64,000 nt of DNA, taken from the NCBI GenBank assembly GCA_015501585.1, contig JADNRY010000079.1:62001-126000 (forward strand), read 5' to 3'. Made by a program: the position numbers and the translations under genes. Source of the stretch: Rhodocollybia butyracea (taxonomy: Eukaryota > Basidiomycota > Agaricomycetes > Agaricales > Omphalotaceae). Below the pieces are notes generated by a model that did not search any database, was not told where the DNA came from, and was given only the letters and a program-made list of their open reading frames with translations. This document shows positions 24,360 to 37,929 of this stretch, piece by piece. Every line of letters begins with the position of its first letter. Positions within the stretch are counted from its first letter, which is position 1.

Positions 24360-24695
24360 TTGCGCGTACCAGGTGGTCGCTGTAGTGTACCGAACGTGAT
24401 TTAACTGAGACGATTGCCATTTGATTCTTAGCCTTTAGGTACCACTACCTTCTCCACTACCTTCTTCTTTTCGGTTCGTATTTATCTGTACCTCTGTCAC
24501 TCTCACTGCTAAACATTCCATCAACATCAAGGTTCTCAGTAGCAAACGTAGTCAATGTCCCACTGCTTCTGTGCTTGCTTGGCATCTTCATCCTGGTCAC
24601 GTCAGTTCATTCAGCACGATCTGGAAAACCTTTTCAGTCCGTATCAGCGTGTCATGCAAACTATCCTGACGAGCAGAGCGATAAGAACCTCTCGA
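24360..24695 (+). pseudogene. DUF6533 C-terminal fragment
   Basis: ggtggtcgctgtagtgtacc, then taggtaccactaccttctcc, then ttctcagtagcaaacgtag and acgatctggaaaaccttttc correspond to the last four exons of the array genes, closest to gene F. It begins exactly where an OYE relic ends, so it marks an old non-homologous junction shared with 27400. Confidence 0.65.
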
Positions 24696-24725
24696 CCCCA
24701 CGCTCTACTTGTAACCTATGTATAT

Positions 24726-26305
<1,580 letters not shown>

Positions 26306-26865
26306 GAGGGAGATGAGGGAAGAATGTAGAATGCTGAAGAATGGGATATATATATAGTAGGTATGCATACTTAATTACCAATCCCTATAATGGTTCTGAG
26401 AAAAAAAGTCCATCGGGATATGGAGAACCCCCGTGGTGACGCGACGGGCACGCGACCTATATGGAAACGTCCTATGGATAGGACGAACAATCACAAACAG
26501 AAGCTTCAAGAGAGGAGCCTTGTGTTATTCTGCGATACGTCGATATAAAATAAGAAGATCAAGGTAGGAGTCAAGAAGAAGGAACCGAAAAGTCTTTAAA
26601 TACTATGTTACGTGTAGTAACGTGATTTACATGTGATCGCCAAGTAACGCGTTTACCGAAGGCAAACTCTAAAACCTCTTGACACTTCTGAGTCGAGGTA
26701 TGGTTAGAGGGTTTGCTTCATTCGAGATATTCTCCGATTTTGTTAAGAGCGGGGAACACGGCTAATTTCTGGCGGGAAGAACAGGTTCTGACGGTGTGTG
26801 AGGCAATCTGATGTTGTTAAAGTTCAGAGCTTGTATTGTGTCGAAGCGTGGAAAGAAAGATTCAG
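26306..26865. promoter_or_regulatory. Upstream region of OYE copy 1
   Basis: Closely matches the upstream region of copy 2 (29639-29955), including atggttctgagaaaaaaagt and catcgggatatggagaaccc. Copy 1 has about 200 extra bases (26460-26690) that are not in copy 2, including repeated acgtgtagtaacgtga-like sequence. No gene recognised. Confidence 0.5.
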
Positions 26866-27034
26866 AGCCATCCTCCGTATGCGAAGCCAATCATGCAAAC
26901 AACCACCAACACCCGCACGGCTCGCCGTCCACGTATCGCATGAACAAATAATATCTAATCATCTAGACCTAGAGCTGTTACCTTTACAGCACAGTGTTCT
27001 AGAACGACTGGATGTTGATACTCTTGGAGATTAA
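26866..27034 (+). pseudogene. DUF6533 last-exon fragment
   Basis: gccatcctccgtatgcgaag through aacaaccaccaacacccgca, decoding to LRMRSQSCKQPPTPARLAVH...LELLPLQHSVLERLDVD, the extended tail of gene F. It is fused directly to OYE upstream sequence, marking the tandem-duplication joint. Confidence 0.75.
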
Positions 27035-27059
27035 AGGACTTCCGGCCCCACGCTCTGCT

Positions 27060-27399
27060 TTATAACTTATGCATATCTATTCCATCTCCGTCTCAATTAC
27101 TTTTCCCCCGCTGCACAATATTCGCCGTCCCTCTATCAAAAGAAACGAGATCTATTTCGCCTCACTCCCAGCTCCTCCGTAACGCCCACACCAACCAGGG
27201 GCTCTCTAGGAATACCTTCTCAATACAACACATCCGCGACTCCATGCTTGACTTGATAAAGTATATACATCCCTCCACCTCTTAATCCGCCTGTACGCCG
27301 AATTTGATGCCCCCGACAGTTCCGACGAGGGTTTTGCTCCCCTGGCTGTGGAGAGAGGCTTGGTGCTCAAGGGTTGACTTGGTGATCTTCTGCGCCCAC
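27060..27399 (-). pseudogene. OYE 3' relic, copy 2
   Basis: Parallel to the relic at 23990: ccccgctgcacaatattcgc, cagctcctccgtaacgccca and ttgatgcccccgacagttcc follow the OYE 3' end with deletions, ending at gatcttctgcgcccactttt where DUF6533 sequence begins. Confidence 0.65.
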
Positions 27400-28010
27400 T
27401 TTTATTGCACGTAGGTAGTCAGCATTTACCACTGTAGTATACCGAGCATGATTCGACTGAGATTGTCTTTTGACTCCGGTAGGCATCACTTACTACTATC
27501 TATCTCTTTCTTTTCGGTGCGTATTCGGTGCGTATTTATTTACATCCGTACCTCTCTCACTCTCAGAGCTAAACATTCCATCAACTTATCAGGGATCTCA
27601 GTAGTAACGCGGTCACTGTCCTACTATGCAGTGGTCCGCCACGGAGTGCTCCCTATCCGGAAGTGCAACTCGTCAAAAATAACCTGGACATTTCTGAGAA
27701 TTAGTTGTACAACTAGCTGAGTACAGCTTCTGGTGCGTGCTTCCTTGGTATCTCTCTCCCATTCGCGGCAGCTCATCGTCTAGCACAGCACGATCTTGAA
27801 AACCTTTACAGTCCGACGTATCAACGTGATGCAAACTATCCTAACGAGCAAAGCCATCCTCCATATGCGAAGCCAATCGCTCAAACAACCACCAACTGCA
27901 TATCGCACGGCTCGCCGTGCACGTATTGCCTGAACAAATGATATATCACATCATCTAGAGCTAGAACTACTGCCTTTACAACAAAATGTTTCTAGAACAA
28001 CTGAATGCTG
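27400..28010 (+). pseudogene. DUF6533 C-terminal fragment with a small insertion
   Basis: Contains the GITYY exon, a duplicated ttcggtgcgtatt (27518-27537) and the ISVVTRSL stretch. A run of about 100 bp without family similarity (27630-27722; tgtccgccacg...aactagctgag) follows, then the HDLENLYSP exon and the long tail. Compared with 24360-24695 this copy is longer, so the ~100-bp piece was inserted in one unit or lost from the other. Confidence 0.6.
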
Positions 28011-28038
28011 ATAACCCCGCTCTACTTGCAACTTATAT

Positions 28039-28066
28039 CTATACTATACTATACTATACTATCCAT
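28039..28066. repeat. (CTATA)n microsatellite
   Basis: About five units of ctata just after the DUF6533 tail; unit 1 lacks it (single copy near 24715). Confidence 0.8.
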
Positions 28067-28084
28067 CCTCATCCCATCCTCATC

Positions 28085-29638
<1,554 letters not shown>

Positions 29639-30104
29639 CAGGGAGAAAGTGAGGGAAAAGTTCGAGGAATGTTGAAGCGATTCACTTATTTATAGTATAC
29701 ATACTTACCAATCCATACAATGGTTCTGAGAAAAAAAGTCCATCGGGATATGGAGAACCCACGTGCACGTGGGTTGACGCGACGGGCACGCGATCCAAGC
29801 TTTATTTGGGATATTTTCCGGTTTTGTCAAGACTGGGTAAAGTGGTTAGTATACACGAGCAATTTCTGGCGGCTAATACAGGTTCTGACGGTGTGTGAGT
29901 CCATCTGATGCTGTTAAAGTTCAAATTCAAAGTTGAAGCGTGGAAAGAAAGATTCAGAACAGGTGCCCATTTTTACGTGCCCTTACGCGCTTAGCGGAGA
30001 TTCAAAAGCTGACCTTATAAGAGTCATCCTTCCATTTTCGCTTTTCAACATTTCCCCCCTTGTACCGTCTCGTCTCTAAATTTCGATATTAATCAGCTAG
30101 AGAG

Positions 30105-30686
30105 ATGTCAAAAGTATACGTTGGGTTAGTTTCGCTGCTCGTCTCAACGATTCTTACTGATGTTTTTTGTTAGAAACCTAAGCTGGAATACCACTGATGA
30201 GTCGCTCGGTCAAGTTTGTCGAATTTTTCGTGTCTGCGCTGGCTCCATTCTAATCTCGTTGATAGGCATTCAGCGAATTCGGTCAAGTAACAGAGGTATG
30301 CAGCGTTTTCGTATGTTTTAAAAACTCAGAGCTGACATCGTGCTCGTTTAGTCTTCTGTCATGCGTGATCGTGACACTGGTCGCTCTCGTGGCTTCGGTT
30401 TCGTGACGTTCGGCAGCAGCGAAGAAGCTGAAGCAGCCATTAACGGGCTCAATGACCAAGAGCTGGACGGTCGTCGTCTCAGAGTCAACATGGCTAATGC
30501 TAGGCCCTCAGGAGGAGGAGGAGGAGGAGGTATGTCAAAAAAATCCTTATCAGATCGTTATCGGATGGCTCATATCAACTTGTAATAGGATACGGAGGAG
30601 GTGGAGGAGGAGGCTACAACAACAACAGTGGTGGTGGAGGAGGAGGAGGCTACCGAGGTGGAGGAGGAGGTGGTGGTGGATGGTGA
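30105..30686 (+). CDS. Glycine-rich RNA-binding protein with one RRM
   Basis: Exons 30105-30124, 30174-30213, 30266-30295, 30352-30529 and 30589-30686 give 121 residues. RNP2 is VYVGNLSWNT at the very N-terminus and RNP1 is RGFGFVTF near residue 46. Together with [21 protein letters not shown] they form a complete RRM ending at [12 protein letters not shown] ~30-residue tail of Gly runs with YNNNS and YRGG follows. This is the class of small glycine-rich RNA chaperones (plant GRP7, animal CIRBP type), usually nuclear and stress-responsive. A possible 3'-UTR intron (gtcagtac near 30700 to cag near 30763) is visible. Single copy in the window, so it marks the edge of the duplicated region. Confidence 0.9.
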
Positions 30687-31046
30687 TGTGCCGAACGTGG
30701 TCAGTACTTGCCCTCGTCGTCGCCAACGACGTCAACGCTAACTATCTACTACTTGTCTTTCAGTCGCGCCCTGCTCCTCGCTGCTTCTTCGCTAGTGTCG
30801 TTTTGATTTCCGTGCTTGATATCTCTGTGCTCGTACAAAATGTGTAGTTTATCTCGGCCATGAAAGTTTTTTACTTACGAAAATATTCCGACGTTAATTT
30901 GGTTAGGATGAAAAATGTAATCGCGTTTGTGTTACTGGCTTCTATACACGATGGATCCGTAAGCTGTAAGCTCAAGTCTAAGAATGAAAACTAGGAACCA
31001 AAACTGGGAAAACTGAAAACTTGAATGAACTGATCATGAGGCATCG

Positions 31047-32954
31047 ATGTCGTGTGGAGCTTGGGCGCTAATCACTTTTCCACAAACGGCGATGGCCAAA
31101 CTCGAACCCGCGATCATCGACGAGCTCAACGCAATCTGGGACGCCGACCCGCGTCTTCCACCAATATCCTACAGGCGCGAATGGGCTGTTGCCCGAAATA
31201 TCGAACCCAAACTCGTCAACCAGTGGTGGTGGACCAAAAGGCGAAACGCGCGCGAGAAACCAACAAGACCAGCAAAACCTGTGCCTTTTATACAGTATCA
31301 TTATCCAAAGGAAAATCCAAAGGATGTTCAAGTAAAAGAACCTAAACTCGAACCTCTCACTCAACTCGAAGCTGAAGCTGATCTTGTTGCTCTTACAAGA
31401 GAGTCTTCTCCGATCCGTGACATCCGCGATATTCGTGATATTTCTGCTGGCTCTTCGTGTTCCAGTCCCGCAAGCTCGTCTACGAAATGCTCTATCTTGC
31501 ACGACGCATCTGATCGTGAACCGGACTCGCCTCGAACGTCTATTTGGTCAGACGACACGCATACATGCGCTCCAAGTACTGACAAGGACAAGGACAAGGA
31601 TATCGGTAGTGATAGTGATCAAGTACTTCCTTTGAGATCGTGCGGGCTGTATCTGCCGTCGGAACTGGTCTTCCAGGATTATCATCAGCCCACTGCTGGC
31701 GCCAGCGCTTGCGACTCGGAAGTTTCAGACGCGGTGGAAGTTTCGAAAGTCGACGATTCGAGTACAGGATGGAGTACGTGTCTCCAGCTCTCATTAGCAC
31801 TTATGCGTAGTAACCTGTTTTTTTTTCTAGCGCTCTATCCCGAAGAAGTCTGGTACCTCCAAGAATCCGCTCTTTTCGACGACTCGAATCTGCCTAATCT
31901 GCTCAACGACTCCGACTCGGATCGCATGTTACAAATTGCAAGTTTTCCCTCCGTACACTCACACTGCGACGCAAGTTCGATGTTCTGTCTCGACGGAAAG
32001 ATTTATTACCCCGATGGAACTGAAATGCTCGATACCGATATCAATACCAATACTGATACCAATACCCAAACAACCAACGCCGCCGTTTCTGTTTTCGCTT
32101 TCTCGAACCAACACCAACACATCCACATCGTCGAAACGCCCACTCAACCATACCTATACCCAGACCTATACCCAACGCTCTCAACCTTCCAACCGCCAGA
32201 CTACCTCCCTCCGCTCTCTCCCAGATCCTCCGCCCCGCTACAGTTCCTTCCGATACCTAGAAGTCCAAGTCGGCTAGCAGACTTATCAGGCGTATCAGAC
32301 TTATCAGACCTATCAGACCGCTCAACGGACACGCCTCCGCCGGAATCAGATAATACTGTGACTGATTCTGATACTGGGTCCAGTTCTAGCTCCAATCATA
32401 GTTCTAGTCCTGGTCCTGGTCCGAGTTGTAGTCCTGGTCACGGTCCCAGCCCTAGTCGTTCTCCCAGTCCTAGATGTTCTCCCAGTCCTAGATGTTCTCC
32501 CAGTCCTAGATGTTCTCCCAGTCCTCGTCGTTCTCCAAATCCTAGTCGTAGTCCCAGTCCAGGTCCCAGCTCCAATCCCGCTCCTCCTACGTCTTTCTCC
32601 TCCTCCGCCACCGCCTCGTCACACCTTACCCAAATCCTCAACCTCCCCTCAACCTCATCCCGTCTCGTCCCAACATACACCACCCCTCCGCCCCCAGACG
32701 CGATCCCGCCGTTCGATATAAACTTCAACCCGGGTTCGAACACCAAGTCGCTGTATTGTCGGCATGTCGCTGCTGATGCCGCTGCTGATGCGGATTGGAA
32801 GTCGGATTGGATGTTGGACTCTTTGGGTTTGTGTTCGGGTTTCAAGTTTGTGGATTCGGATATGGATGTGGATTTGAATGTGGATTTCGATATGGATATG
32901 GATTTAAATGTGGATTTCGATATGGGTTTGGATTTGGATACGCGTCTTCGCTAG
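31047..32954 (+). CDS. Atypical homeodomain protein with long Ser/Pro-rich tail
   Basis: One likely intron, 31774-31830 (57 bp, so the frame also reads through it), gives 616 residues; a start at 31092 (MAKLEPAIIDELNAIW) is an alternative that keeps the whole domain. Residues about 16-70 fit a homeodomain: LNAIW (helix 1), REWAVARNI (helix 2), LVNQWWWTKRRNARE (recognition helix). By spacing, Trp48 and Arg53 are kept but the near-invariant Asn51 is replaced, by Thr in my alignment. The remainder is low-complexity and acidic; it includes a tandem SPSPRC repeat (32459-32540) and a D/M-rich end. Such layout resembles basidiomycete HD transcription factors, but I cannot assign it to HD1 or HD2, and no mip-type neighbour is seen. 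The frame continues past the stop (see next entry). DNA-binding ability is uncertain. Confidence 0.65.
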   Translation: MSCGAWALITFPQTAMAKLEPAIIDELNAIWDADPRLPPISYRREWAVARNIEPKLVNQWWWTKRRNAREKPTRPAKPVPFIQYHYPKENPKDVQVKEPKLEPLTQLEAEADLVALTRESSPIRDIRDIRDISAGSSCSSPASSSTKCSILHDASDREPDSPRTSIWSDDTHTCAPSTDKDKDKDIGSDSDQVLPLRSCGLYLPSELVFQDYHQPTAGASACDSEVSDAVEVSKVDDSSTGWSTCLQLSLALMRSNLFFFLALYPEEVWYLQESALFDDSNLPNLLNDSDSDRMLQIASFPSVHSHCDASSMFCLDGKIYYPDGTEMLDTDINTNTDTNTQTTNAAVSVFAFSNQHQHIHIVETPTQPYLYPDLYPTLSTFQPPDYLPPLSPRSSAPLQFLPIPRSPSRLADLSGVSDLSDLSDRSTDTPPPESDNTVTDSDTGSSSSSNHSSSPGPGPSCSPGHGPSPSRSPSPRCSPSPRCSPSPRCSPSPRRSPNPSRSPSPGPSSNPAPPTSFSSSATASSHLTQILNLPSTSSRLVPTYTTPPPPDAIPPFDINFNPGSNTKSLYCRHVAADAAADADWKSDWMLDSLGLCSGFKFVDSDMDVDLNVDFDMDMDLNVDFDMGLDLDTRLR

Positions 32955-33185
32955 CCGCAGCGCTACAACGTGCAGATTGACGTGGATACGGGGATGAGGG
33001 TGGGGGTGGGCACAGGCGGTACGGGCATAGGAACGGGTATGGGAATAGATGGGGGCATGGGATGGGATACGGACACGCTGGAGCATCGTGCGTTGTTGAG
33101 GCGGCTGAAGATCAAGTGGGAGGCGAGGGAGGGGTGGTTGATGAGGGAGGAGGTTTATGTGAGGTATGATAAGGGTGCGGTGTGA
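32955..33185 (+). pseudogene. In-frame continuation of the homeodomain gene beyond a TAG
   Basis: After TAG at 32952-32954 the same frame stays open for 77 codons: PQRYNVQIDVD, a Gly/Met-rich stretch, then DTLEHRALLRRLKIKWEAREGWLMREE. The duplicated relic at 37930-39282 has CGG where this gene has TAG and reads straight through into the same sequence. The charged helix-like end looks like real coding sequence, so the stop may be recent, or an unrecognised intron removes it. Confidence 0.55.
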
Positions 33186-33639
33186 TGCCCAGGCTGGTGG
33201 TGGTGGTAGTGCGTGACTTGGTGGAGTCAAGGTATCGTGTTTTTGAACTTTTTTTTCTTTTCGTGCGTGTATCGTGCATGTATGATGGGTTTCTCGCGCT
33301 TCTGCTTCAAGTTCTTGTGTCCTCGCTATTGCTGTGTGCTGCGTGCTGTGTTACTCGTGTTTTTTCCCCTTCTTCTCTCGCTATCACTTTGAACTTTGAA
33401 CCACTAGATGGAATGGACAATAATTTGTAACTCCTTGCAACGTTTTTGCTCTCATTTTGCTCTCACTCAGAACGGAATTGAAACGCATCTACTATTTTAT
33501 GTGTATGTTCAAGTTCTTTGCTCTTCAATGCATACTTAGGATTCTTCGCCTAAATACTGTACGTAGATTCGGTCGTTTTCTTACTACTTCACGCATGCAT
33601 AATGTATGGACTCACCCTGGAAAACTATCCCATGTTGCG
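33186..33639. repeat. 3' flank of homeodomain gene, duplicated at 39283-39620
   Basis: cgtgcgtgtatcgtgcatg, then gcttctgcttcaagttcttg and tgctctcattttgctctcac match the second copy at high identity. Presumably the 3' UTR and flank. No further gene recognised. Confidence 0.65.
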
Positions 33640-33835
33640 TCACGCTTCTTTCATGATGCTGGTGCTTGCATCCATGTCAACTTACTTATGCTCTGGCACA
33701 GAATGCTCTTCCGAACCTTGTCGGTCCGCATCAGCGAGTGATGTAAACCATCCCGACCAGCAGAGCTATCCTCCATATGCGAAGTCAGTCGCGCAAACTA
33801 CCAACACTTCCGGCCTTTGTTACATGATTTCTGAG
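33640..33835 (+). pseudogene. DUF6533 last-exon fragment after the homeodomain gene
   Basis: gcttgcatccatgtcaactt, cagcgagtgatgtaaaccat and tatgcgaagtcagtcgcgca match gene I at 41640-41804 almost base for base. It shows that the homeodomain 3' flank was joined to a gene-I-like unit. Confidence 0.75.
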
Positions 33836-33879
33836 TGGGAAAGTAACAATAGATCAAGTAGATACCAAAAGCGCCTACT

Positions 33880-34870
33880 AGGTCTTCCCGTATCTTCGAG
33901 ACAATCACCTAAAACAACGGACATTATGAATATATGTAGAAGCCCAATCTGGAAACTTTCTTTGTGTGTACCGCGGGCAGCGGAGCTTCAGAACTTCAAC
34001 GGAGAAGGATTCTGAAGGAGATATGTTTTGAGCAGACTATTCTTTCTCTCGGAAAATAACGAAGCTCAACCATGCTCTTGAAGGCAGAGCTTACCTCACG
34101 CACCCAGTCATCGTTCGAAGATTCAGAAATTAGACTCACAATCATGGTAATCACTCTCGAGTCTCGAGTCTCCATGACACGCCATACCCGAGTCTGGCAA
34201 GGCTCGACCGATAGATCGAGTACCAAGTGTTTGGGCTTAAAGTATTTGCATAACCCCCGAGCCAGTGACGGCGTCATTAAGAAGCCTGTTCAGCTGCGCG
34301 CGAGCGAGTGAGGTAATTGTACGACCCCGGTGACGGCGTCACCATGGTTTTATCTCTCCATTTCTGGAAAATGGTATGGTTTGGAAATCGGGAAATGGCT
34401 GAAGAAGCTGTTGTCGTTAACGGGACTTTTCATGGGTGGTGGAAGCAGCTTTATAACAGGGATCGTCCCTATATGAACTTGATTACTCAAACTTAGAGGC
34501 GCTTGACCAAGAGCGAGCAAGGCGGATCTGGAATTGTCAGAGAAGAGGGAGCATTCCTCAGGTGTGCTGATGATCATGGTTAGGCTTTAGCTACCCCCAC
34601 TCTCTTCCTATATCGCAATATCTACACCTCTCCTACCCCTGGTCCCTCACTCCTTCTGTTGGAACAAGTCTATCCCCTCCCACTTTCTGACCAGGAATAC
34701 ACTATTGCGAACAAGGTGCCGACGAGCTATTTCCATCAACTCAAATCGCATTAAGTCCTTGCCTGCCTCTATTGACGGGTCCTCTCAAGGACAGCATCAT
34801 CATCCAACTGAATGGAGTTTGAAGTGAGCTGGACCCTGTGGAGATTTATCTTTGTTACTAGGAAGATGAG
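33880..34870 (+). pseudogene. Relic of NYN gene 3' half upstream of gene H
   Basis: Array spacer gacattatgaatatatgtag, then NYN pieces: ggctcgaccgatagatcgag (34200), gcgcttgaccaagagcgagc (34499), ggcggatctggaattgtcag (34522), tacactattgcgaacaaggt (34698) and ctcaaatcgcattaagtcct (34739). It ends shortly after the TGDGN region, which is deleted. Confidence 0.6.
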
Positions 34871-35080
34871 AGGCGGAATGTATACGACAATGTAAGCTTG
34901 GTGTCTCTTGAAAAGTTGAAAATTCTTACATTCATTACGTAGGTACATTGAGACAAAATGAGACCAATTTATCTACATAGTACAAGGTCACCACGGTGCA
35001 TGCCCTCTTGTACACACTGGGGTCGTATAATGTATGATTTGGCTTAAATTTGGACCATTCCAGACCTTCATTCCATAACC

Positions 35081-35145
35081 CAGGTCAGACGCATCGTTGA
35101 TGACATCTTAACAGGAGTCTTTTTACAAACCTGATAAATAGGTTC
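35081..35145 (+). promoter_or_regulatory. Conserved upstream block of gene H
   Basis: cgcatcgttgatgacatctt, aacaggagtctttttacaaa and gataaatagg, ending about 55 bp before the ATG. Confidence 0.6.
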
Positions 35146-35197
35146 TGGCCCACCTTTTGTGTTGTTTGGGTCGCTATATCACTTGCGGGTTTCTTTC

Positions 35198-36713
35198 ATG
35201 ACGGTCTCTCTAACGCCAGAAGAAGTAGCTAGATATCTTGATGATAGGACGTTGATAACGGTATTTCACACTATTCTTTTCGTCTCCGAGTCTGCTGAAC
35301 ATCCTCTTCGTATTTCTCTTCTAGTATTCTCTTGGTACGTATCTTCCTTAAATATCCTCACACTCATACTCAAAAATCAAATTAACAGTATCAAGCACTG
35401 TGCTTTTCCTGTATGACTGGATGATCATGCTCCCGCTGGAGTTGGATGTTGTCTGGTCCAAGAAACTACGACCTCTGGATGTGATCTACATCATCCAACG
35501 ATACATGCCGTTTTTCGACACGATTGGCATTTTATTTGTAGGAGAGGATGTGTCAATTGCTTGATAATATCTGATACTGAACGTTACTTACAGTGGACTT
35601 TATGGAACCTATAGAACCAAAGACATGTCATATCCTGTATTCCATCAGTGGATGTAGGTGTTGGGCTTGCCTCTTATGTGCCCGTTTGTCTGATGTGTTT
35701 CACCCTGCCTGAATAGGGATGTATACCATAGGGATAGCCCTGACAGAAGGTACTTGTCGAATCGATTCCTGTAGTAGTATCTTTGGTCTACTAGATACTT
35801 ATGTTAAGCTACAGTTATCTTAACAATGCGCACTTGGGCGCTTTGGGGAAAAGATATCAGATTAACTGTCGGCCTCTCGATATTCTTTGTGGGATGCTGG
35901 GTGCCCGGTTTTTACATCACACATCTTTTCCTCAATTCACAGACATGTAGGTTGCACCTAGTATGATGCAGGCTACTAATAAATCCATGAATGTTCATTC
36001 ATCGTTCCTAGATATCCCTTCTCCCCTCCCGCAGATTGGATGTGTGACACTGGGCGCCGAATCGACATTCTTCCTGGTTTGGGTGATCTTGATGGTTTAC
36101 GAAGCAGGTGAGCCGGATGTATGTCTGGCTTTATTAGGTTCAGTATTAATGGATGATTCATTTTTTCCAGTGATCCTAACACTGATATTGATCCCTGGTC
36201 TCCCTTATTGTGTGTTGTTTTTCTCACCGTGACTTTGTTCTCAGTCCGAGCCTTGTATACTTTAGTCCGCTCAGGAAATTGGTCAGCATTGACCACCGTA
36301 GTGTATAGAGACAGTAAGGACTAACTACTTATTTTGATCATAATTTGACTAAGATTGGTGCTTGTCACTTGATTTCCAGGTATCACTTACTACCTGTTTC
36401 TTTTCGGTGAATATCTATAACTGTACCCTTTCCATTGTGATATTTACCATTCCACATCAGGGCTGTCAGTGGCAAATCTGCTCGCGGTTGTACTATTGCC
36501 AGTGAGTGCTTACACTCGCTCGCCATGTCAGCTCATCCTCTGGCACAGCATGATCTCGAGAACCTTTTCATTCCGTATCAGCGAGTGATTCAAACCTTGC
36601 TGACCAGTAGAGTCATCCTCCATATACGAAGTCAGTTGCGCAAACCACTAACCATCTCGCTGAAGGATTTGGAACCCCAAGGAGGACAAAGAGTTCCGGC
36701 ATTTTGTTGTTGA
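35198..36713 (+). CDS. DUF6533 membrane protein, array gene H
   Basis: Start MTVSLTPEEVARYLDDRTLIT; microexon 35325-35334 (TATTCTCTTG); intron 3 (35542-35593) has donor GAGAGG, a variant of GAAAGG. The signature reads FLYDWMIMLPLELDVVW. The GTGTGT intron after GLPY ends at ttctcag and joins to RALYTLVRSGNWSALTT; without it an apparent TGA would interrupt the protein. The last exon ends LEPQGGQRVPAFCC. Frame is continuous in my model. Confidence 0.7.
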
Positions 36714-37880
36714 ACCCCAGAACAAGTATAAGAAGTGATCTTATCATCGAAAAGGTTCTGGTTCAAGAATCTAGCGTATCGAACATATAATGACCATCAG
36801 TTTGACCATCAGTTATCCATTAGAGCGCTCCTGAGGGTTATTTATATGCATGCTTTACTGATTTTCCGATTCTACCACACCGGTATTGAATGTGGTCCAT
36901 GCTACTGATTAACCATTGAGAAAGTTGACTGTGATCAGGAAAGGAAACCGACGTGGTCATCGAGGAACAGTTGGCAGGGCTCGTGCTATGCACATTGCGT
37001 GCAGCGTCACTGGGCAGAGTCCGAATTCCCAGCCACTCGAAACCCTTGTGCTATGAGTATCTAAAAAAGGATTACACACTCAGAGGCTACCATGACCATG
37101 AGCATAGAGGCGAGGAGTACTTCAAGCTCCAAACACAGCGGTTAGGTAAGGCAGTGACGCCGCAGCAAACCGCGAGTGGACACGGCATGGAAAGCATCAC
37201 TTGCCGCTAGATCAATTAAGTAGTACTGAGAGAGAGATTACAAAAGAGAATACAAAAGGGTGCCGTGGCGCGGGTGGCGGCGGGCGGTAAGAGAGTTGGG
37301 GATGTATTGCCATAGACTTCGGACTCATCGATCGATGCAATGCGCATCGGAATATTGTTCGTTGTAAGAGACCATAGTCCAACTAGGCGAAAGTTAAGTT
37401 TATTCTGCGCACCGTCGCACTCTCATGTAAGAAGAATCTTCTGGGACGCGCGAAACAAAACAAAACGTAAATGCGCCAATAGAAGTCGCGTCGGAGCAGC
37501 CAGCACCGAGAGAAATTAGACTGCTGCTATGGTCTGGAGTAGACCCCCAGAGTCGCTGAAGGACGTTTGCAAGGAGCATTGATACGACCCAGATAGAGAG
37601 GCCCTGCGACGACGTCAGTCAAACTCGACGAAAAAATATGGTATGTCAAATAGCGCTGATCTCGCATACTTGGCTTATCTTGTCTCTGTACGCGTTCATC
37701 TTGCTGACGATCCATATGTATATAGATCGATGTGAACGGGATGGTTGGGCGGTGAGAAAATACTTAAAGTAGCGCCAAACAGGAGCTGACTAATACTTTT
37801 TCACTACATTTCGTACTACCACTACCAGTTTGGTACCTTCAAAGAATCAAATTAATCAAACACGATCAGCCTAAAAACGG
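36714..37880. other. Spacer between gene H and the homeodomain relic
   Basis: No recognised gene. 36840-37215 resembles 55190-55380: both have a tactgattttccg/gactgattttccg run, an acgtggtc...ttgaggaacag run and catggaaagcatcac. These are two copies of one DUF6533 downstream flank. A small open frame at 36953-37210 has no recognisable domain. The 37680-37880 part is array spacer (cttgtctctgtacgcgttc, gggcatcatgaatact). Confidence 0.45.
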
Positions 37881-37929
37881 GCATCATGAATACTACATCT
37901 ACATGTAGACCACCAGTCCAACCCGGAAA

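Noticed and set aside
31068..31800. Minus-strand open frames opposite the homeodomain gene
   Set aside because: Arise from the codon bias and low complexity of the sense gene; no domain and no conserved duplicate frame.
32459..32540. Regular repeated unit resembling a CRISPR or minisatellite array
   Set aside because: It is an in-frame 18-bp coding repeat (SPSPRC) in the homeodomain protein, without spacers.
30045..33185. Classic A mating-type locus (paired HD1/HD2 next to a mitochondrial peptidase gene)
   Set aside because: Only one homeodomain gene is present, without a divergent partner or the usual flanking gene; the neighbour is a glycine-rich RRM protein. A mating role cannot be claimed.
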